Shown in pieces: positions 34,833 through 43,533 of a DNA stretch of 64,000 bases. The notes beneath the pieces are model-generated. The model ran no database searches. It was not told where the DNA came from and saw only the letters and a program-made list of their open reading frames with translations. The DNA lies in the NCBI RefSeq assembly GCF_023555375.1, contig NZ_JAJSEE010000001.1, forward strand, positions 434,001-498,000, read 5' to 3'. This DNA comes from Guyparkeria hydrothermalis. GTDB lineage: Bacteria; Pseudomonadota; Gammaproteobacteria; Halothiobacillales; Halothiobacillaceae. A program made the translations under genes and the position numbers. Each line of letters starts with the position of its first letter. Position 1 is the first letter of the stretch.

Positions 34833-35756
34833 CTATTGACCGGCCGCTGTGTCCAGGCGCGGGTCCAGGCCGGCGGTGCGGATCGGTGCGTCCATGATCA
34901 GGCCGTCGAGCTCGACGATCAGGCGCTTGAGCCACTCGCCGCCACTGGGATTCTGCGCCAGCCCGACGGCGATGTAGGTCCGGCCGTCGTGCTCGACGAT
35001 GGCACTGTCGGCATGCCAGTCGCGCCAGGTGCCGGACTTGCGATAGATCTGCGCCTCCGGCACCTCGCCGAGCAGGCCACCGACGAACTTGTGCGAGATG
35101 GCGGGGTCGCCCAGGATCCGCTTCATCTCGCGCGAGGACTGCGGCGAGACCAGCTGGCCGGTCTCGAGCAGGTAGTAGAACCGTGCCACCTGGAAGGCCG
35201 TCGCCCCATGGGAGAGATGATGCAGCGGGTCGCGCTGGTAGGCCGTGCCTCGGCCGTATTCCTTGCCGACCCACAGGCCGCCGTTGAGCGACTCGTCGTA
35301 GAGGCGGTAGCGGGGCGAGCGCAGCAGGTCGTTGATGTAATCGCGCCCCACGCGGCGGATCATCTCGGTCGCGGCCGTGTTCGACGAATTGCGGATCATG
35401 CGGGTCATCAGGTCGCGTGTCTCGTCGTCGAGCGCGATCGCCCCCTCGTCGATCCGCTGGAAGGCCGCCAGCAGAATGGCGATCTTGGGCAGGCTGGCCG
35501 CGTAGAGCATGGCATCGCCATTGACCTCGGCCAGTCGCGGTCGGTCGGGGTTCGTGACGTCGACCAGGGCGATGGAAAGCTGGCCGGCCTCGACCGACCC
35601 GCCCAGTTTCAGGGCCTCGAGCCGCTCTTCCAGGCGTGCCTGGAGCGCGGGGTCAGCGGCATCGCGCAGGGCGACGGCATCCGCCGGCAGGGCGGCCTGC
35701 CCGAGGCCCGGCCCGACCGACCAGAAAACAATTACCATCGCCAAACGACGCCACAT
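34833..35756 (-). CDS. Periplasmic serine hydrolase, class A beta-lactamase-like (second paralogue)
   Basis: From ATG at 35756, with GGAGGT 4 nt upstream, the 307-residue product has a signal peptide (about 1-20) and the motifs SLPK (active Ser), SSNTAA and KSGTW. The block TNPDRPRLAEVNG matches its neighbour at 33551-34831. It converges on that gene with a single base between the stop codons, so their transcripts must overlap. Its length is that of class A beta-lactamases, but a match to known resistance enzymes is not evident. An upstream in-frame ATG at 35795 is possible but less well supported. Confidence 0.85.
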   Translation of the reverse strand: MWRRLAMVIVFWSVGPGLGQAALPADAVALRDAADPALQARLEERLEALKLGGSVEAGQLSIALVDVTNPDRPRLAEVNGDAMLYAASLPKIAILLAAFQRIDEGAIALDDETRDLMTRMIRNSSNTAATEMIRRVGRDYINDLLRSPRYRLYDESLNGGLWVGKEYGRGTAYQRDPLHHLSHGATAFQVARFYYLLETGQLVSPQSSREMKRILGDPAISHKFVGGLLGEVPEAQIYRKSGTWRDWHADSAIVEHDGRTYIAVGLAQNPSGGEWLKRLIVELDGLIMDAPIRTAGLDPRLDTAAGQ

Positions 35757-35862
35757 GGCCACCTCCGTACCCGGCGGCTGCCAGGTGAAAAACAAAATTG
35801 CCCTGAACGATACCCCAGAAATGCCGTAGCGTCATGGAGATAGTCTCGTTGAAGGACGCCAG

Positions 35863-37179
35863 GTGACTCGACTGACCGGAACCGAAACCCGCCCGCCAGG
35901 ACCAGTTGGTCCCGGCTTCGGCTCGCGCCACCCGTGGCTGCTGCGGCGCGTGCTGCTGTTCACGAACTTCTTCCTGATCATCGCCGCGGTCTACCACCTC
36001 AAGCCCGCCAGCCGATCACTGTTCCTGAGCGCCCTGGGTGCCGACGCCCTGCCGTACGTCTGGATCGCCACGGCCACGGCCCTGGCCCTGACCATCGGCC
36101 TGTATCACCGCCTGATCGCACATTACTCGCGCATCCACGTGGTCCTGGGCACCTGCGCGCTGGTGATCGCGGTGCTGATCGGCTTCTACCCGTTTCTCAA
36201 CGGCAGCGGCTTCGCCGCGGCGTTCGCCTTCTACGTGTTCGTCGACATGGTCAGCGTGATCCTGGTCGAGCAGTTCTGGAGCCTGACCAACACGATCTTC
36301 TCCACCCGGGAGGGCAAGCGCTGGTATGGCTTCATCGCCACCGGCGGGCTGGTGGGCGGCGTCGCCGGCGGCATGGCCTCGAGTGCCTGGATCAGCCGGG
36401 CGGGGCTGGAGACCATGGACCTGCTGCCGATCGCCGCGGCCATCATCGGCCTGATCGTCGGACTGACCCTGCTGATGGGGCGCTACGGCCTGTACCGGGA
36501 GAAGCCCGGGGTGAGCAACCACGAGGGCCCGTCGACCGGTGACTGGCGGGCCATCCTGCGCCATCGCTACCTCGCCCTGATCGCGCTGATCCTGCTCCTG
36601 GCGCAGATCGCCGAGCCGATCATCGAATACCAGTTCATGAAGGTGGTCGAGGCGACCATCACCGATCGCGACGCGCGCACCGCCTACCTCGGCGCCTTCT
36701 TCGGCGTGCTCAGCGCCGTGGCGATCGGCATCAACCTGCTGATCACGCCCCTGGTTCACCGTTGGCTGGGGGTGCTCGGCGGCCTGTTCGTCCAGCCGAT
36801 CGCGGTGCTGTTCGGCAGCCTCTGGTACCTCTCGCAGGTCACGTTGCAGGCCGGCGCGTTTCTCAAGATCGCCGACCGCGGGCTGTCCTACTCGATCAAC
36901 CGCGCCTCCAAGGAACTCCTCTATGTGCCGATCGCGCCCCTGCTGATGTTCCGCGCCAAGGCCTGGATCGACATGTTCGGCTACCGCCTGTTCAAGGTGG
37001 CCGGCTCGCTGTTGATCCTGCTACTGACCCAGTGGCTGCCGTGGCCGCTGGAGGCCGCCCACCTGGCCTGGGTGGTGGTCGCGATCTGCCTAGCCTGGAT
37101 GGCCGTGCTCGTCCGGCTGGGCCGACGGTACCGCGGCATCCTCGAGCGCGCCGAGGCGCAGGCGGAAGGTCACCCGTAA
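35863..37179 (+). CDS. ATP/ADP-translocase (AAA/Npt) family-like membrane carrier
   Basis: The 438-residue protein has 11-12 transmembrane helices and sequence blocks such as YHLKPASRSLFLSALGADAL, EQFWSLTNTIFSTREGKRW and ADRGLSYSINRASKELLYVP that I associate with the NTP/NDP exchange family of rickettsiae, chlamydiae and plastids and with its free-living bacterial relatives. In free-living bacteria the cargo is unknown. Translation starts at GTG (35863-35865) with AAGGA upstream. It faces the second serine hydrolase gene divergently. Assignment to the broad MFS-like group is firm; nucleotide transport is inference. Confidence 0.75.
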   Translation: MTRLTGTETRPPGPVGPGFGSRHPWLLRRVLLFTNFFLIIAAVYHLKPASRSLFLSALGADALPYVWIATATALALTIGLYHRLIAHYSRIHVVLGTCALVIAVLIGFYPFLNGSGFAAAFAFYVFVDMVSVILVEQFWSLTNTIFSTREGKRWYGFIATGGLVGGVAGGMASSAWISRAGLETMDLLPIAAAIIGLIVGLTLLMGRYGLYREKPGVSNHEGPSTGDWRAILRHRYLALIALILLLAQIAEPIIEYQFMKVVEATITDRDARTAYLGAFFGVLSAVAIGINLLITPLVHRWLGVLGGLFVQPIAVLFGSLWYLSQVTLQAGAFLKIADRGLSYSINRASKELLYVPIAPLLMFRAKAWIDMFGYRLFKVAGSLLILLLTQWLPWPLEAAHLAWVVVAICLAWMAVLVRLGRRYRGILERAEAQAEGHP

Positions 37180-37213
37180 CCCGCACCCAGCGCAACAGTG
37201 CGGTCACATGAAA

Positions 37214-37246
37214 ACGGCCCGATCACCGCTTGGATGATCGGGCCGT
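37214..37246 (-). terminator. Rho-independent terminator of the nfeD-slipin operon
   Basis: A perfect 12-bp stem (ACGGCCCGATCA and its complement, 9-nt loop) is followed by TTTT on the minus strand. It lies 37 bp past the slipin stop. It could also limit readthrough from the converging carrier gene. Confidence 0.8.
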
Positions 37247-37282
37247 CAACGTGTCTGTCCCCCTTGGCGGGAAGCCCGGCAA

Positions 37283-38068
37283 TCAGGCGTCGGGGCGCTT
37301 CTGCGTGAAGTGGCCGGTGAGTTCCTGGAAAGCGTTGGTCAGCTCGATCGGCAGCGGGAAGAACACCGAGCTGGTCTTGCCGTTGGTGGACATGTCCGCC
37401 ATGGTCTGCAGGTAGCGCAGCTGCAGGGCCGCCGGGCTGTCCTTCATCATGTCGGCGGCCTGGACCAGCTTCTCGGCGGCCTGCAGCTCGCCCTCGGCGT
37501 GGATGATCTTGGCGCGCCGCTCGCGTTCGGCCTCGGCCTGGCGGGCGATCGCGCGGATCATCGACTCGTCCAGGTCGACGTGCTTGATCTCGACGTTGGT
37601 GACCTTGATGCCCCAGGCGTCCGTCTGCTGGTCCAGGATGCCCTGGATGTCGTTGTTGAGCTTGTCACGCTCGGAGAGCATCTCATCGAGATCATGCTTG
37701 CCGAGCACCGAGCGCAGGGTGGTCTGGGCCAGCTGGCTGGTCGCCGCGTAGTAGTTCTCCACCTGGATCACGGCCCGCTCGGGGTCGACCACCCGGAAGT
37801 AGAGCACCGCGTTGACCCGCACGGTGACGTTGTCTTGCGAGATCACGTCCTGGCTGGGCACGTCCAGCGTGATGATCCGCAGGTCCACCTTGACCATCTG
37901 CTGGATCACCGGGATGACGATGATCAGGCCCGGGCCCTTCACGCGCTGGAATCGCCCCAGGAAAAACACCACGCCACGCTCGTACTCGCGCAGCACCCGG
38001 AGCGACATCGCGATGATCGCGACCAGCACGATCAGCGGTACGATCAGAAATCCGAAATTGCCCAGCAT
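37283..38068 (-). CDS. Slipin/stomatin-like SPFH (band 7) membrane protein
   Basis: The 261-residue product has one N-terminal membrane hairpin or helix (about 3-25), then a band 7 domain with [21 protein letters not shown] and a helical C-terminal part rich in Ala/Glu ([19 protein letters not shown]). Slipins form oligomeric membrane microdomains. ATG at 38068 has GGAGGG 7 nt upstream and is preferred over longer starts. It lies 44 bp downstream of the NfeD-type protease gene, its classic operon partner and probable regulator. Confidence 0.93.
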   Translation of the reverse strand: MLGNFGFLIVPLIVLVAIIAMSLRVLREYERGVVFFLGRFQRVKGPGLIIVIPVIQQMVKVDLRIITLDVPSQDVISQDNVTVRVNAVLYFRVVDPERAVIQVENYYAATSQLAQTTLRSVLGKHDLDEMLSERDKLNNDIQGILDQQTDAWGIKVTNVEIKHVDLDESMIRAIARQAEAERERRAKIIHAEGELQAAEKLVQAADMMKDSPAALQLRYLQTMADMSTNGKTSSVFFPLPIELTNAFQELTGHFTQKRPDA

Positions 38069-38112
38069 CTGTCTTCCCTCCATGGGCCCAAACGGCCCTT
38101 GCAATGGCGTGT

Positions 38113-39528
38113 CTACTCAATCGGTTCGACGGTCAGGCGCAGGCCGTCAATCGCCACCACCCGAACGGCCTGACCGGCTCGTACGGGGCGGCGGCTGTCG
38201 GCCGTCCACAACTCGCTGTGAACGAACACCCGCCCGGTGCTCTCGAAATCTTCCTTGGCGATGCCCTGCATGCCGATCATCTCCTCGTAACCGGTCGCCG
38301 GGCGTCTGCGACGCACGTCGAGAAACCGTCCCAGCACCCAGATCGAGAAGCCGGCGATCGCAATCGCCACGCCGATGATCAGGGGAAGTGCCACGTTCAG
38401 GTTGGGGTCGTCCCAGAGCATGATGGATCCTGCGGTGAAAGCGGCGAGACCGCCGATGCCGAGCGCGCCGAAACTGGGCACGAACGCCTCGGCAATCATG
38501 AAGATGATGCCGAGCAGGATCAGCGCCAGGCCCGCGTAGTTCAAGGGCATGACCTGCAGGGCGAAGAAGGCCAGGATCAGGGCGATCGAGCCGATCGTGC
38601 CGGGCACGATCGCGCCCGGGTTGGCCAACTCGAAGATGATGCCGTAGATCCCGATCAACAACAGGATATACGCGATGTTGGGGTCGGTGATCACGGCCAG
38701 CAGCTTGGTCCGCCAGTCCGGGTCCTGGCGCACCACCTGGATACCGTCGGTCGACAGGGTTCGGTTCGACCCGTTGACCACCACCTCGCGGCCGTCGAGC
38801 TGAACCAGCAGGTCCGAGAGATCCTCGGCCACCACATCGATGACGTTCTGCTCGAGGGCCTCGCGCGCACCGAGGTTGAATCCTTCACGCACCGCCGACT
38901 CGGCCCAGTCGGCATTCCGATCGTGCCGTTCGGCCAGTCCGCGGATGTAGGCCACCGCGTCCTCGAGCACCTTGCGCTCCATGGCATCGCCGCCGCGACG
39001 TGGCTCGTTCTCCGTTCCTTCGCTAGCCGATTCGGGCTCGCTGGCTTCCTCGTCGCCGCCCTCCTCGGGCGGCGTCATGCCGGGCAGGCCGCCTCCGCCC
39101 ATCTGCACGGGCGTGGCCGAACCGAGGTTGGTCGACGGGGTCATCGCCGCGATGTGCGAGCCGTAGAGGATGTAGGTGCCCGCGCTGGCGGCGCGTGCCC
39201 CGGCCGGATGGACGTAGCTTGCCACTGGCACGTCGGCCTGCAGGATGGCCTGGATCATCGACCGCATACTGGTATCGAGCCCACCGGGGGTGTCGAGCTG
39301 CAACACGACCAGCTCGGCACGGCGCTCTTCGGCCGATTCGATGCCGCGGATCACGTAGTCGGCGGTCGCCGGCGTGATCGCGTCCTGCACCGTCAGCAGC
39401 ACGGCCTCGCGTGCCCCTTGCTGCGCCGCGGCCACCGCCAGCCAGATCAACCCGGCCAGGATGAACAGCGGCCATGCCAGCCGGCGCAAGGCAACGCGAG
39501 ATGGACGTTTTGGAAACGCAACCTGCAT
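38113..39528 (-). CDS. NfeD family membrane-bound ClpP-class serine protease
   Basis: The long-form NfeD protein (471 residues) has an N-terminal membrane segment, a ClpP-class protease domain (about 35-230) with [14 protein letters not shown] and the catalytic-Ser block [10 protein letters not shown], four to five membrane helices (about 255-390) and a C-terminal OB-fold NfeD domain (about 400-470). An acidic/Gly-rich insert ([17 protein letters not shown]) interrupts the protease domain. Long NfeD proteins cleave the C-terminus of partner stomatins in archaea. ATG at 39528 has a GGGGGAG site; the open frame runs further up without support. Confidence 0.92.
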   Translation of the reverse strand: MQVAFPKRPSRVALRRLAWPLFILAGLIWLAVAAAQQGAREAVLLTVQDAITPATADYVIRGIESAEERRAELVVLQLDTPGGLDTSMRSMIQAILQADVPVASYVHPAGARAASAGTYILYGSHIAAMTPSTNLGSATPVQMGGGGLPGMTPPEEGGDEEASEPESASEGTENEPRRGGDAMERKVLEDAVAYIRGLAERHDRNADWAESAVREGFNLGAREALEQNVIDVVAEDLSDLLVQLDGREVVVNGSNRTLSTDGIQVVRQDPDWRTKLLAVITDPNIAYILLLIGIYGIIFELANPGAIVPGTIGSIALILAFFALQVMPLNYAGLALILLGIIFMIAEAFVPSFGALGIGGLAAFTAGSIMLWDDPNLNVALPLIIGVAIAIAGFSIWVLGRFLDVRRRRPATGYEEMIGMQGIAKEDFESTGRVFVHSELWTADSRRPVRAGQAVRVVAIDGLRLTVEPIE

Positions 39529-39646
39529 GGGGACTCCCCCTTCCCATCCGGCAATGGACGGCGTCTGCCGCCGGGACATGGCAACAGCATAGGTCATTGG
39601 CCGGCCCAAGGCAGCCAGGGCAGCCGGGTCGGCACCCACCACGAGA

Positions 39647-39669
39647 AAGGCCGCCCGATGGGCGGCCTT
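39647..39669. terminator. Hairpin between moaA and nfeD
   Basis: AAGGCCGCCC (39647-39656) and GGGCGGCCTT (39660-39669) form a 10-bp stem. It lies 31 bp downstream of the moaA stop and upstream of nfeD, so it probably ends moaA transcription; the T-tract is weak (CTTTCTC on the minus strand). Confidence 0.65.
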
Positions 39670-39699
39670 AAGGAAGGTCTCGGTGGCGTGGCTCGGCGA

Positions 39700-40686
39700 T
39701 CAGCCGCCGGTCATCGACATGAAGCGGATCACCTTCTCGGGCTTTTCCGTGAACTCGTGGCGTTCGGGCTTGAGCGCGATCGCGTGCATCAAGGCCTCCT
39801 TGAGCTCGTCGTCGGGGATGCCCTTTCGCAACAGCGGGCGGAAGGGGAAGCTCTCTTCCTGGCCCAGGCACATGTACATGGTGCCGTCGCAGCCCAGGCG
39901 CACGCGGTTGCATGTCTCACAGAAATGCTCGGACATCGGGGTAATGAAACCGACCATGGTGTCGGTACCCGCCACCTGCAGGTAGCGCGCCGGGCCGGCG
40001 CCGGTGACCGAGTTGACCGCCGGGATCAGGTCGTACTTCGCCTTTAGGCGCTTTTTGACGTCCTGCAGGCTGACGTAGTGATCGATCGCGTCGCGGCCGG
40101 TCTCGCCCATCGGCATGGTCTCGATCATGCGCAAGGTAAAGCCGTTGTCGATGCAGTAGTCGAGCAGGTCCTCGACGTCGTACTCGTTGAGCCCCTTCAT
40201 CACCACGGCGTTGATCTTGATCGGATCGAAGCCAGCAGCCTTGGCCGCGGCCAACCCGTCGAGGACCTTGTCCACCTTGCCCTTGGTAATCGACTTGAAG
40301 CGCTCGGGGTCGAGGGTATCCAGACTGACGTTGATGCGGTTGGCCCCCGCCTGGCGCAACGTCTCGGCCATCTTGTTCATGCGCGTGGCGTTGGTCGACA
40401 GCGACACGTCCTGGATGCCGGGCATGGAGGCGACGCGGCCGACGATGTCCTCGATGCCCTTTCTTACCAGGGGCTCGCCACCGGTGATGCGGACATGCGA
40501 GAGGCCCATGTCGGCCATCACGCCCACCAGGCGCTCGATCTCGTCGGGGGTCAGCCAGTGCTCGGGGACCTCGAAGTCCTTGAAGCCCTCGGGCATGCAG
40601 TAGAAACAGCGCAGGTCGCAGCGGTCCGTCACGGACAGCCGCAGGTAGTTGATGGAACGGCCGAAGGGGTCGGTCAACTGCTGCAT
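39700..40686 (-). CDS. moaA: GTP 3',8-cyclase (MoaA)
   Basis: MoaA is the radical-SAM enzyme that starts molybdenum-cofactor synthesis from GTP. The 328-residue form from ATG at 40686 (MQQLTDPFGRSINYLRLS) matches family length. The SAM cluster motif is CDLRCFYC, and the C-terminal cluster is supplied by the Cys residues of HFCETCNRVRLGC. The product ends in the SMTGG tail, whose C-terminal Gly-Gly is needed for catalysis. It lies 274 bp downstream of moaC on the same strand, with its own leader region containing an inverted repeat at 40843-40870. Confidence 0.95.
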   Translation of the reverse strand: MQQLTDPFGRSINYLRLSVTDRCDLRCFYCMPEGFKDFEVPEHWLTPDEIERLVGVMADMGLSHVRITGGEPLVRKGIEDIVGRVASMPGIQDVSLSTNATRMNKMAETLRQAGANRINVSLDTLDPERFKSITKGKVDKVLDGLAAAKAAGFDPIKINAVVMKGLNEYDVEDLLDYCIDNGFTLRMIETMPMGETGRDAIDHYVSLQDVKKRLKAKYDLIPAVNSVTGAGPARYLQVAGTDTMVGFITPMSEHFCETCNRVRLGCDGTMYMCLGQEESFPFRPLLRKGIPDDELKEALMHAIALKPERHEFTEKPEKVIRFMSMTGG

Positions 40687-40842
40687 CGTCTTGTCAGCCC
40701 TTGCCTGGACCATGCCGACATCCGGGTGGCATGGGTGTCTACTAACGTACGCGGCCGGCGTGGCGGCCCGCCGCGCGGGAATGGGGCCCGGCCGGGGACG
40801 AGGGGTCGGAATCGCCCTCGACCGGGACCTGCTCTGCAGGAG

Positions 40843-40870
40843 CAAGTGAAACGTGCGTCATGTTCACTTG
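40843..40870 (-). repeat. Inverted repeat in the moaA leader
   Basis: CAAGTGAA (40843-40850) and TTCACTTG (40863-40870) are exact complements around 12 bp. It lies about 160 bp upstream of moaA. It could be a regulator site or an RNA hairpin. I cannot match it to a ModE site or to the Moco RNA motif. The rest of 40687-40960 shows nothing further. Confidence 0.35.
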
Positions 40871-40960
40871 GACATAACGGTATCAGCCATGCCCGAAAAT
40901 GCAAGCGTTATGGCGAGAGAAACCGAACGCCAGCCGTGACCCCGGAATGGGGTTCGCGGC

Positions 40961-41446
40961 TCAGGCCTCGCCGGCCTGCCAGTGACCGCTCTTGCCGCCG
41001 CGCTTCTCCAGCAGGCGGGTCTGCTCGATCACCATGCCGCGGTCGACCGCCTTGCACATGTCATACAGGGTCAGCGCGGCCACCGAGGCGGCGGTCAGCG
41101 CCTCCATCTCCACCCCGGTCTGGCCGGTCACGGCGCACTCGGCGGTAATGCGCACGGCGTGGTGCTCGGGTTCGGGCGTCAGCTCGACCTTCACCTTGGT
41201 GAGCATCAGCGGGTGGCACATGGGGATCAGATCGCCGGTACGCTTGGCCGCCATGATCCCGGCGATCCGCGCCGTGGCCAGCACGTCGCCCTTCTTGTGG
41301 CCACCGGAGAGGATCAGCTCCAGGGTCTCGGGCTGCATGACGAGGCGCGATTCGGCCACGGCCACCCGCTGGGTGTGCGCCTTGTCGCCGACGTCGACCA
41401 TGCGGGCCTCGCCCTTCTCGTCCAGGTGGGTCAGTGTACGGCTCAT
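40961..41446 (-). CDS. moaC: Cyclic pyranopterin monophosphate synthase (MoaC)
   Basis: MoaC converts the MoaA product to cyclic pyranopterin monophosphate. The 161-residue product is full length, with the active-site blocks [29 protein letters not shown] and [10 protein letters not shown]. The start overlaps the moeA stop by ATGA (41443-41446), so the two are translationally coupled in a moaE-moeA-moaC operon. Confidence 0.96.
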   Translation of the reverse strand: MSRTLTHLDEKGEARMVDVGDKAHTQRVAVAESRLVMQPETLELILSGGHKKGDVLATARIAGIMAAKRTGDLIPMCHPLMLTKVKVELTPEPEHHAVRITAECAVTGQTGVEMEALTAASVAALTLYDMCKAVDRGMVIEQTRLLEKRGGKSGHWQAGEA

Positions 41447-42636
41447 AGGCCAAGCTCCTTGAAGGCGGTGAATTCGACCGTGTCGCCGGCGGCAAGACGG
41501 GCATCGGGCGGGACCAGGGCGAGACCGTCCGCCCAGGCCAGCGAGCTCAACAGCCCGGAATTCTGGTCGGGGTAGGCCTCCAGTTGAACCCGCCCGTCGA
41601 CCTCGACGCGACGCACGCGGATGTACTCGGGGCGATCCCCGCCCCGCCGAGCGGCGGCCAGCGGCAGCGGCTGGACCGGCCAGGCGCCCGGGTCGGTTCG
41701 ACCGGTGAGCCGGTCGATCGCCGTGCGCACGAATCGGAGATAGGTGACGAAGGTGGAGACCGGATTCCCCGGCAGGCCGAGAAACGGCGTGCCCAGTACC
41801 TCGCCGATCGCCAGTGGCTTGCCGGGCTTGAGGAAGATGCGCCAGTGATCGATGCGCCCGAGCGCCTCGACGCCGGCGCGCACCAGGTCGGCCTCGCCCA
41901 CCGAGACACCGCCGGAGGTGACGATCAGGTCGGCCTCGGCCGCCTCGCGCAGGCGCGCGTCGGTAACGATCGGGTCGTCGGGCAGCACGGCCCGCTGGAC
42001 GATCTCCACGCCGGCGGCCGACAACAACGCCTCGAGCATGGGGCCGTTGGCATCGTAGATCTTGCCCGGCGCGAACGGCTCACCGGGCGCGAGCAGCTCG
42101 TCACCGGTGGTCAGCAGCGCCACGCGCACCCGTCGGGAGACCGGAACGCTGGCGACGCCCGTACTGGCGATCAGCCCCAGCATGGCCGCGTTGATATGGG
42201 TGCCGCGGTCGAGCAGCGTCTGCCCTTCCCGGGTATCGGCCCCGGTGGCGCGCACGCCGGCGCCGACCGACACGTCCTCGTCCCACCGGACCCGGCCGTC
42301 CTCGACCGTTACCGACTCCTGGGCGATCACGGTATCCGCCCCCTCGGGCAGGAGCGCGCCGGTGAAGATGCGCATCGCCGTGCCGGGGTCGAGTCGCGCC
42401 GGGGCATCGCCCGCGAACTGCTTGCCGACCACCGGCAACGAGTTGCCCGAGACCAACGGGCCGGCGGCGGCGTAACCGTCGAACAGGCTCAGCGGCGCGA
42501 TGGGCACGTCACGCGGCGCGTTCAGCGGCCCGGCCAGCACCCGGCCGACCGACTCGAGCACCGGCACCCGCTCGGTCTCCCCGAGGGGCTCGATCCACTG
42601 GATCAGTCGTTCGATCACTTGTTCGACGGATTCCAC
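41443..42636 (-). CDS. moeA: Molybdopterin molybdenumtransferase (MoeA)
   Basis: MoeA inserts molybdate into adenylylated molybdopterin. The 397-residue product has SLFDGYAA near the N-terminus, the [12 protein letters not shown] block, the MoCF-like [13 protein letters not shown] motif and [16 protein letters not shown] at 42634-42636 is chosen because GGGAGG sits 7 nt upstream and the protein then has family length; upstream in-frame sequence is antisense noise from moaE. It lies 16 bp after moaE. Confidence 0.95.
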   Translation of the reverse strand: MESVEQVIERLIQWIEPLGETERVPVLESVGRVLAGPLNAPRDVPIAPLSLFDGYAAAGPLVSGNSLPVVGKQFAGDAPARLDPGTAMRIFTGALLPEGADTVIAQESVTVEDGRVRWDEDVSVGAGVRATGADTREGQTLLDRGTHINAAMLGLIASTGVASVPVSRRVRVALLTTGDELLAPGEPFAPGKIYDANGPMLEALLSAAGVEIVQRAVLPDDPIVTDARLREAAEADLIVTSGGVSVGEADLVRAGVEALGRIDHWRIFLKPGKPLAIGEVLGTPFLGLPGNPVSTFVTYLRFVRTAIDRLTGRTDPGAWPVQPLPLAAARRGGDRPEYIRVRRVEVDGRVQLEAYPDQNSGLLSSLAWADGLALVPPDARLAAGDTVEFTAFKELGL

Positions 42637-42652
42637 GCGCGGCCCTCCCGGC

Positions 42653-43123
42653 TCAATCGAACTCGGCAAACCAGCGCCGACGCGCGACCTCGTCGCTCTC
42701 GCGAGCGTCCACCCAGCGGGTGTTGCCCTCCGGGTCGACCTCCTTTTTCCAGAACGGCGCGTGGGTCTTGAGGTAATCCATGATGAAGGTGCAGGCGTCG
42801 AGCGCGTCACCGCGGTGCGCGCTGGCCACCGCAACCAGCACGATCTGATCGGTCGGTCGCAGGTGCCCCACGCGGTGAACAATACTCACGCCCGCCAGCG
42901 GCCAGCGGGAAATCGCCTCATCGGCCACCCGCTCGAGTGCCCGTTCGGTCATGCCCGGATAATGTTCCAGGACGAGATCGCTGACCTCGAGGTCGTCGTT
43001 GATGTCACGCACGGTGCCGAGAAAACTGGCGACGGCGCCGACATGGGCGCATTGCGAGCGCATCTCGCCGAGGAGGTGGCCAATGTCGAAATCGGCCTCT
43101 TGGACACGGATGGAACGGTACAC
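42653..43123 (-). CDS. moaE: Molybdopterin synthase catalytic subunit (MoaE)
   Basis: MoaE transfers sulfur to cyclic pyranopterin monophosphate with its partner MoaD. The product shows LEHYPGMTERALE, VSIVHRVGHL, SAHRGDALDACTFIMDYLKT and the catalytic-Lys block APFWKKE. GTG at 43123 gives 156 residues, close to the family norm of about 150; an alternative GTG at 43174 adds 17 residues. Neither has a clear ribosome binding site. No moaD gene is found beside it, which is unusual for this operon. Confidence 0.92.
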   Translation of the reverse strand: MYRSIRVQEADFDIGHLLGEMRSQCAHVGAVASFLGTVRDINDDLEVSDLVLEHYPGMTERALERVADEAISRWPLAGVSIVHRVGHLRPTDQIVLVAVASAHRGDALDACTFIMDYLKTHAPFWKKEVDPEGNTRWVDARESDEVARRRWFAEFD

Positions 43124-43279
43124 GGTGGAGGTCGCTGCCCTGATGGATATTTCCGGCAAACTATAACGGCCCACCCCAGTCGAGCCAAGGGTTGATGGTT
43201 CGGGCGCGCGCCCGCGGGGTTCGCCGCACGAGCGGTCACGTGCGCTGATACCCCATTAAATGATCAAACCCGCATGCGG

Positions 43280-43308
43280 TTGTTAATTAGAACCCGCTGA
43301 TGTAGATT
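43280..43308 (+). promoter_or_regulatory. Candidate promoter of soxCD
   Basis: TTGTTA and TAGATT hexamers, 17 bp apart, lie in the most A+T-rich part of the 43175-43533 gap, 225 bp ahead of soxC. Each matches 4 of 6 consensus positions. The leader that follows contains no gene that I can support. Confidence 0.35.
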
Positions 43309-43533
43309 GCTGCCGGTTCAATTTTTTGATCGGGCCATCGACCAGGAACCCCCGTTCGGATTGACCCGGCTCGAAGACCCATGAACAATAGCGGGTCCAT
43401 TGTCGACATCGGCAAAGCCGCCGGCCTGTCCTCAAAAAAATGCGCGCCTTCTCGGTTGTCGGAGAACCGGAAGGCACGGAATGGATCTAAAGAATGATGA
43501 TCCGACCAATTGCCTACGATGCAGGAGTGAGCA

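Noticed and set aside
33551-35756. Antibiotic resistance beta-lactamases
   Set aside because: SxxK, SxN and K(S/T)G motifs are shared with housekeeping peptidases and other hydrolases; lengths and context do not single out resistance.
40873-40913. CATAACG and CGTTATG inverted pair as a ModE site
   Set aside because: The 27-bp spacing is far too large for a ModE operator, and the flanks do not match.
41446-42882. A longer start for moeA reading back through moaE
   Set aside because: The extra residues are out-of-frame translation of moaE; the GTG at 42636 has a good ribosome binding site and gives normal length.
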